This document shows positions 52,090-57,160 of a DNA stretch of 57,160 nt, piece by piece (position 1 is the stretch's first letter; every line of letters begins with the position of its first letter). The stretch spans positions 1-57,160 of the forward strand of contig JAFDWM010000005.1 in assembly GCA_018268455.1 (NCBI GenBank), read 5' to 3'. This DNA comes from Actinomycetota bacterium. GTDB taxonomy: Bacteria; Actinomycetota; Actinomycetes; Actinomycetales; Microbacteriaceae. A model generated the notes under the pieces. That model worked only from the letters and a program-made list of their open reading frames with translations. It was not told the DNA's origin and ran no database searches. Made by a program: the position numbers and the translations under genes.

Positions 52090-54750
52090 ATGAAGACCGC
52101 GGAGATCGCGCAGCGCTACCTGAGCTACTTCGAGAAGAACGATCACCTCATCGTCCCCTCGGCGTCGCTGGTCAGCGACGACCCCTCGCTGCTGTTCACC
52201 GTGGCCGGAATGGTGCCGATGATCCCGTATCTCACGGGCGTCGTCCCCGCACCGCACCCGCGCATCGCCGACCTGCAGAAGTGCATCCGCACCAATGACA
52301 TCGAAGAGGTCGGACGCACCGCCCGGCACGGCACCTTCTTCCAGATGCTCGGCAACTGGTCCTTCGGCGACTACTTCAAGGAGGGCGCGATCCGCTACGC
52401 CTGGGAGCTGCTGACCAGCTCTGAGAGCGACGGCGGACTCGGATTCGAGGAGAAGGACCTCTGGGTCACGGTCTTCGAGACGGACGACGAGGCCGAGGCC
52501 ATCTGGCGCGACGTGATCGGCCTGAAGCCGGAGCGGATCCAGCGCCTCGGACGTGCCGACAACTACTGGAACACCGGCCAGCCCGGCCCCGGCGGCCCGG
52601 ACAGCGAGATCTTCTTCGACCGCGGGCCCGCGTACGGACGGGACGGGGGACCGGCGGCCGACGACAACCGGTTCCTGGAGATCTGGAACCTCGTGTTCAT
52701 GCAGGACTTCATCGACAACATCCGCGGCAAGACCGAGTTCGACATCGTGGGCGAGCTCCCGATGAAGAACATCGACACCGGCATGGGACTCGAGCGCGTC
52801 GCGTTCCTCAAGCAGGGCGTCGAGAACATGTACGAGACCGACCAGGTGCGCCCCGTGCTCGATCGTGCGGTCGAGCTCTCCGGACGGCGCTACGGTGCCG
52901 AGCATGCCGACGATGTCCGCTTCCGCGTCGTCGCCGACCATGTGCGCTCTTCGCTGATGCTGCTCTCCGACGGCGTGCGTCCGTCGAACGAGGGCCGCGG
53001 CTACATCCTTCGCCGGCTGATGCGACGCACGGTGCGCTCGATGCGCCTGCTGGGCGTCGACGAGCCCGTGTTCGGCGAGCTGTTCGCGGCGTCGAAGGAT
53101 GCGATGAAGAGCGCCTATCCGATCCTCGAGCAGGACTGGACTCAGCTTTCGTCTGCAGCGAATGCGGAGGAGGAGACCTTCCGTCGCACCCTCGACGCCG
53201 GATCCACGATCCTGGACCTCGCACTCGCGGACACCAAGAAGGCCGGATCCGCGACCCTCGACGGATCCGAGGCGTTCCTGCTGCACGACACCTACGGCTT
53301 CCCGATCGATCTCACCCTCGAGATCGCCGAGGAGGCCGGGCTCAGCGTCGATCGCGCCGCCTTCGACACCCTCATGCAGGAGCAGCGCGCCAGGGCCAAG
53401 GCCGACGCGCGCAACCGCAAGCGCCAGATCGCCGACGTCTCGGTGTACGGCGACCTGCGCGCGCTCGGCGAGACCGACTTCCTCGGCTACGACGAGCTGG
53501 AGACGGCGACCACCGTGCTGGGCATCCTCGTCGACGGCCAGTCCGTCACGAGTGCGAACGAGGGCCAGATCGCCGAGGTCGTCCTCGCGCAGACCACGCT
53601 CTACGCCGAGTCCGGCGGTCAGGTCGCCGACAAGGGCGTCATCACAGGACCCGACTTCGCCCTCGACGTCATCGACGTGCAGAAGCCGGTGCCAGGGTTG
53701 ATCAGCCACACCGTCGAGGTCACCAGCGGCACCGTGTCGGTGAGCGCCCCGGCGACCACGACCGTCGACGCCGGGAACCGTCGCGCGGCGCGTCAGGCGC
53801 ATTCCGCCACGCACCTCGTGCATGCGGCCCTGCGTGACACGCTCGGCAAGACCGCCACGCAGGCCGGGTCGCTGAACCGCGCGGGCTACCTGCGCTTCGA
53901 CTTCTCCTGGAACCAGGCGCTCTCGTCGGCGACCCGGAGCGAGATCGAGGAGATCGCGAACCGCGCCGTGCAGGACGGCCTCGAGGTCACCACCCGGATC
54001 ATGTCGCTCGACGACGCGAAGGCGGCCGGCGCCATGGCGCTGTTCGGCGAGAAGTACGGGTCGACCGTGCGCATGGTCGACATCGGCGGCCCCTGGTCGC
54101 GCGAGCTCTGCGCGGGGACGCACGTGTCCTCGAGCGCGGAGATCGGCCTGATCAACCTCGTGGGCGAGTCGTCGGTGGGCGCCTCGAACCGCCGGGTCGA
54201 GGCTCTCGTCGGGCAGGACGCATTCCGCGAGTTCGCCGCAGAGCGCGCACTCGTGTCACAGCTCACCTCGGCGCTGAAGACCCCCCGCGAGCAGCTCACC
54301 GAGCGAGTCGCCGATCTCGCCGCCCAGCTCAAGGCCGCGGAGAAGCGCATCGCGCAGTTCGAGGCGGCCGCGCGTGCCGGTCGCGTCCCTGCCATCGCGC
54401 AGACGGCGACCGCCGTGGGATCGGTGCAGTTCGTCGCGCACGATCTCGGCGAGGTCGACGGCGCCGACGCCGTGCGTGAAATCGCCACGGGCGTGCGGGA
54501 CACGTTCGGCGGATCCCCTGCCGTGGCGGCGATCGCCGGCGTGGCGGGCGACCGGCCGATGGTGGTCGTCGCCGCGAACGAGGCGGCCCGGGCTGCAGGC
54601 GCCAAGGCCGGTGCACTCGCCAAGCTCGCTGCAGCCGTGCTCGGCGGTGGTGGCGGCGGGCGCGATGACGTGGCGCAGGGCGGCGGATCCGATGTCGCGG
54701 CGCTGCCCGCGGCGTTCGCGGCCATCGAGCAGGAGCTGCGTCGAGCGTGA
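52090..54750 (+). CDS. alaS: Alanyl-tRNA synthetase
   Basis: An 886-residue class II synthetase. The catalytic core (about 1-350) starts EIAQRYLSYFEKNDHLIVPS with motif 2 around GRTARHGTFFQMLGNWSFGD. The editing domain carries the zinc site HSATHLVHAALR and CAGTHVSSSAEIG. The C-terminal coiled coil and DHHA1-like C-Ala domain (about 750-886) include AARAAGAKAGALAKLAAAV. AAGGA is upstream. The stop overlaps ruvX. Within 53200-53268 it has three GGATCC hexamers, all read as Gly-Ser. Confidence 0.97.
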   Translation: MKTAEIAQRYLSYFEKNDHLIVPSASLVSDDPSLLFTVAGMVPMIPYLTGVVPAPHPRIADLQKCIRTNDIEEVGRTARHGTFFQMLGNWSFGDYFKEGAIRYAWELLTSSESDGGLGFEEKDLWVTVFETDDEAEAIWRDVIGLKPERIQRLGRADNYWNTGQPGPGGPDSEIFFDRGPAYGRDGGPAADDNRFLEIWNLVFMQDFIDNIRGKTEFDIVGELPMKNIDTGMGLERVAFLKQGVENMYETDQVRPVLDRAVELSGRRYGAEHADDVRFRVVADHVRSSLMLLSDGVRPSNEGRGYILRRLMRRTVRSMRLLGVDEPVFGELFAASKDAMKSAYPILEQDWTQLSSAANAEEETFRRTLDAGSTILDLALADTKKAGSATLDGSEAFLLHDTYGFPIDLTLEIAEEAGLSVDRAAFDTLMQEQRARAKADARNRKRQIADVSVYGDLRALGETDFLGYDELETATTVLGILVDGQSVTSANEGQIAEVVLAQTTLYAESGGQVADKGVITGPDFALDVIDVQKPVPGLISHTVEVTSGTVSVSAPATTTVDAGNRRAARQAHSATHLVHAALRDTLGKTATQAGSLNRAGYLRFDFSWNQALSSATRSEIEEIANRAVQDGLEVTTRIMSLDDAKAAGAMALFGEKYGSTVRMVDIGGPWSRELCAGTHVSSSAEIGLINLVGESSVGASNRRVEALVGQDAFREFAAERALVSQLTSALKTPREQLTERVADLAAQLKAAEKRIAQFEAAARAGRVPAIAQTATAVGSVQFVAHDLGEVDGADAVREIATGVRDTFGGSPAVAAIAGVAGDRPMVVVAANEAARAAGAKAGALAKLAAAVLGGGGGGRDDVAQGGGSDVAALPAAFAAIEQELRRA

Positions 54751-55220
54751 CAGGCTTCCGGCGGGGCGTGCGCCTCGGCATCGATGTCGGGCGGGCGAGG
54801 ATCGGGGTGGCGCGCAGCGACCCGGACGGGATGCTGGCGGTGCCGCTCGAGACCGTGCCGCGCGGCGATGGATCGATTGCGCGGCTCGTGGAGCTGACCG
54901 CGGAGTATGAGCCGGTCGAGCTGCTCGTCGGCCTGCCGATCAACCTGCGCGGTGAGGACACGGCGTCGACCGCCGACGCGCGCGACTTCGCGCAGGAGCT
55001 CGGCCGTGCGAGCGGGATCCCCGTACGCCTGATCGACGAGCGTCTCAGCACCGTGACCGCCCATCAGGCACTGCGTGCGTCCGGTCGCAGCCAGCGCACC
55101 ACGCGCGGCGTGATCGACCAGGCCGCCGCCGTCGTGCTTCTGCAGCATGCCATCGACACCGAGAAGAACACCGGCGCGCCCGCCGGCGTCCCGCTGATCC
55201 TCGACGAGGAGACCCGCTGA
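54747..55220 (+). CDS. ruvX: Putative pre-16S rRNA nuclease / Holliday junction resolvase homologue
   Basis: A 157-residue RNase H-fold YqgF family protein. It shows VRLGIDVGRARIGVARSDPD (first acidic residue), VELLVGLPINLRGED, and RLIDERLSTVTAHQALRA followed by a C-terminal DQAAAVVLLQ. Family members mature the 16S rRNA 5' end. GTG overlaps the alaS stop by four bases; mltG starts two bases after its stop. This order is conserved in actinobacteria. Confidence 0.93.
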   Translation: MTGFRRGVRLGIDVGRARIGVARSDPDGMLAVPLETVPRGDGSIARLVELTAEYEPVELLVGLPINLRGEDTASTADARDFAQELGRASGIPVRLIDERLSTVTAHQALRASGRSQRTTRGVIDQAAAVVLLQHAIDTEKNTGAPAGVPLILDEETR

Positions 55221-55221
55221 C

Positions 55222-56535
55222 ATGTCCGACCGAGAAGAATCGGCCGCCACGCCGGAGGACCATGCGCTGTCGCACGAGCTTTTCGGCGCCCTGCCGGATC
55301 CTCAGGTCGAGGTGCCCCAGACCCTGGAACGGCCCGCGGCCGCCGGGTCGCGACGCGCGGCTCGGGAAGCCGCGGGCGGCCACGCGCGCGCCCATCACGA
55401 CGAGACGCACTCGACGCTCGAGGCTCTGTTCCGGCACGAGCACGAGCCCAAACCCGTGCCGAAGCACAGGAAGCGGCGAGGATGCCTGGTTGCGCTCCTC
55501 GTGATCTTCGTGCTCATCGGCGGTGCCGCGGGCGGGGGATTGTGGGCCTGGAACACCTACGGCGCCAAGATCAGCGAGGTCATGGGCTGGGGGCCGTCGA
55601 AGGACTTCGAGGCCGGCCAGGCGACCGGCGAGACGCTCGTCACGATCGACAAGGGCTACGCGGGCAAGCAGGTCTCGGAGGCGCTCTACAACGCCGGCGT
55701 GACGAAGACGTCCTCGGTCTTCTACGACATGCTCGTCAAGGATCAGATCGTGAACACGTTCTATCCGGGCGTGTACCGCCTGCAGCTGAAGATGACGGCG
55801 GCCGACGCGCTCACGGCGCTCAACGACCCGAAGAACAAGCTGCAGAACTCCGCGGTCATCCCGGAGGGATACACGGTCGCACAGACGCTCGAGCGCATCG
55901 CCAAGAGCGTCGACGTGCCGCTGGCCGACCTGCAGGCTGCCGTGCAGCACCCCGCCGACTACGGTGTGAACGCCGACTCGCTCGAGGGCTGGCTGTTCCC
56001 GGCGCTCTACGAGTTCGCACCCGACGCGACCGCGAAGGACGTCGTCTCCACACTCGTGCAGCGCACCAAGGACTCGCTGAGCGCCGCCGGCGTGCCCGCG
56101 GGGGATGAGCAGCGCGTGCTCACGATCGCGTCGATCATCCAGCGTGAGGCCCGTGCCGAGGCGGACTTCTACAAGGTCTCCCGGGTGATCCAGAATCGCC
56201 TCGACCAGGGCATGAAGCTGCAGATGGACTCGACCGCGCAGTACGGCTACGGCGAACTGCACAGCGGCTCCGCCAGCACCTCCGATGCGGCCCAGACCGA
56301 CGACAACCCGTGGAACACCTACGTGATCGACGGGCTGCCGAAGACCCCGATCTCGAATCCGGGGGACAAGGCGATCGACGCGGCCATGCACCCCGCGACC
56401 GGGTCGTGGCTGTACTTCGTCACCGTCAATCTCGACACCGGTGAGACCGTCTTCTCGACGACGTACGCCGAGCATGAGGCTGCCGTGAAGCAGTGGCAGG
56501 ACTGGTGCAAGGCCAACCCCGACTCCGGGTGCTGA
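55222..56535 (+). CDS. mltG: Endolytic peptidoglycan transglycosylase MltG
   Basis: A 437-residue YceG-like protein. The cytoplasmic N-terminal region (about 1-87) is rich in Ala/His/Glu. One transmembrane helix (about 90-112, CLVALLVIFVLIGGAAGGGL) is followed by a LysM-like subdomain and the catalytic domain. The catalytic Glu is in TIASIIQREARAEADFYKVS, and the family stretch LQMDSTAQYGYG follows. It cuts nascent glycan strands to set their length. It is coupled to ruvX upstream and aroE downstream. Confidence 0.94.
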   Translation: MSDREESAATPEDHALSHELFGALPDPQVEVPQTLERPAAAGSRRAAREAAGGHARAHHDETHSTLEALFRHEHEPKPVPKHRKRRGCLVALLVIFVLIGGAAGGGLWAWNTYGAKISEVMGWGPSKDFEAGQATGETLVTIDKGYAGKQVSEALYNAGVTKTSSVFYDMLVKDQIVNTFYPGVYRLQLKMTAADALTALNDPKNKLQNSAVIPEGYTVAQTLERIAKSVDVPLADLQAAVQHPADYGVNADSLEGWLFPALYEFAPDATAKDVVSTLVQRTKDSLSAAGVPAGDEQRVLTIASIIQREARAEADFYKVSRVIQNRLDQGMKLQMDSTAQYGYGELHSGSASTSDAAQTDDNPWNTYVIDGLPKTPISNPGDKAIDAAMHPATGSWLYFVTVNLDTGETVFSTTYAEHEAAVKQWQDWCKANPDSGC

Positions 56536-56536
56536 G

Positions 56537-57160
56537 ATGACCTCTCCGTCGCGGCTGGCCGTCTGGGGGGACCCGATCGACCACAGCCGCTCTCCGGATC
56601 TGCACGGCGCTGCCTACCGACTGCTGGGGCTGGACTGGGAGTACGGCCGCCGCCGCGTCGACGACTCGGGCTTCGACGCTGCTCTGGACGGACTGGACGC
56701 GACCTGGCGCGGACTCTCCCTGACCATGCCGCTGAAGGAACGGGCCTACGCACGCGCGGATGCCCTCGACGATGACGCGCGACTCACCGGGGCCGTGAAC
56801 ACCCTGCTGCTGGGCGAAGAGATCCGCGGGTTCAACACCGATGTCCGCGGGCTCACCGCCGCGCTCGTGGCGGGGGGACTGGGATCGGCTCGCACCGCGC
56901 GGGTGCTCGGCGGGGGAGCGACGGCCCGTTCCGCACTGGTGTCGCTGCTGCGTCTGGGAGTCGACCTGGTCGAACTGCGCACGCGCCGGCCGGAGCAGGC
57001 CGAGGAGCTCGCCGGGTTCGCCCGGCGCATCGGCCTGTCGGCGACCACGACGTCACTCGGATCCGTCGCCGCGCCGCTGCCGGTGGATCTCACGGTCTCG
57101 ACCCTGCCGGGGAGCGCGGCGCTGCCGGAAGCCGTGATGACCCTGCTCGCGCAGCAGGGT
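56537..57160 (+). CDS. aroE: Shikimate dehydrogenase, 5' part
   Basis: The first 208 codons of a gene cut by the window end. LAVWGDPIDHSRSPDLHGAA is the shikimate-binding N-terminus, LSLTMPLKERAY carries the catalytic Lys, and TGAVNTLLLG and IRGFNTDVRGL complete the substrate site with its Asp. The NADP-binding part is variant: ARVLGGGATARSALVSLL. It reduces dehydroshikimate in aromatic amino-acid synthesis. The ATG starts one base after the mltG stop. The rest of the aro operon probably lies beyond the window. Confidence 0.93.
   Translation, partial: MTSPSRLAVWGDPIDHSRSPDLHGAAYRLLGLDWEYGRRRVDDSGFDAALDGLDATWRGLSLTMPLKERAYARADALDDDARLTGAVNTLLLGEEIRGFNTDVRGLTAALVAGGLGSARTARVLGGGATARSALVSLLRLGVDLVELRTRRPEQAEELAGFARRIGLSATTTSLGSVAAPLPVDLTVSTLPGSAALPEAVMTLLAQQG

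Noticed and set aside
1-57160. CRISPR array, insertion sequence or replication origin
   Set aside because: No regularly spaced direct repeats, no transposase with inverted termini and no DnaA-box cluster were seen on either strand.

Overview
The window is high-GC (roughly 70% by eye) actinobacterial chromosome. Gene content and order point to a member of the Microbacteriaceae, most likely Microbacterium or a close relative. The supporting evidence is the pdxST–yebC–ruvCAB–yajC–secDF–relA and alaS–ruvX–mltG–aroE orders, DUF3000 next to RNase D, a DUF349 protein, GTG/TTG starts and many apparently leaderless promoters. This placement is inferred from gene content; no database search was run.

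Layout. 1–8.1 kb: the tail of a polysaccharide deacetylase, a TetR/membrane-protein pair, then a lipid/glycerol cluster (glpD and a TetR gene on the minus strand; an AGPS-like flavoprotein, a GMC oxidoreductase with four clustered cysteines and a diacylglycerol-kinase-like enzyme on the plus strand). A near-perfect bidirectional terminator follows. 8.2–16.1 kb: a fatty-acid beta-oxidation pair (multifunctional FadB-type protein and thiolase), RNase D and DUF3000, an alpha/beta hydrolase, and a SufE/sulfurtransferase operon. 16.3–25.3 kb: ZapE-type ATPase, ammonium transporter behind a GlnR-like box, PemK/MazF-like protein, acetyltransferase, the pta–ackA acetate pathway, tRNA-Val(CAC), an AHSA1/ArsR pair and an SDR gene with two operator-like palindromes.

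25.4–27.45 kb: a tRNA-Gly/Cys/Val cluster with its own promoter and terminator, then an atypical stretch of lower GC with poorly recognisable ORFs and a DUF2510 membrane protein. This is the only accessory-looking part of the window. 27.5–35.2 kb: two small membrane proteins, LtrA, thrS with a candidate Thr-rich leader peptide, a HIT-family protein, pyridoxal kinase diverging from pdxST. 35.2–46.8 kb: hemerythrin-like protein, yebC, an inserted DMT-exporter/LysR pair, then ruvC, ruvA, ruvB, yajC, secD, secF and relA. 46.8–57.2 kb: an AbiEi-like hypothetical, DUF349 protein, rarA, rpsD with a structured leader, alaS, ruvX, mltG and the 5' part of aroE, cut by the window end.

Most genes are housekeeping (translation, recombination repair, protein export, vitamin B6, stringent response, acetate metabolism). 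The least expected signals are regulatory or compositional. They include a recurrent leaderless architecture (TAnnnT, six bases, start codon), a Thr-rich micro-ORF before thrS that shares a short motif with an in-frame stretch ahead of the sulfurtransferase, a marked excess of the hexamer GGATCC, paired operators in front of the SDR gene, and a two-hairpin rpsD leader.
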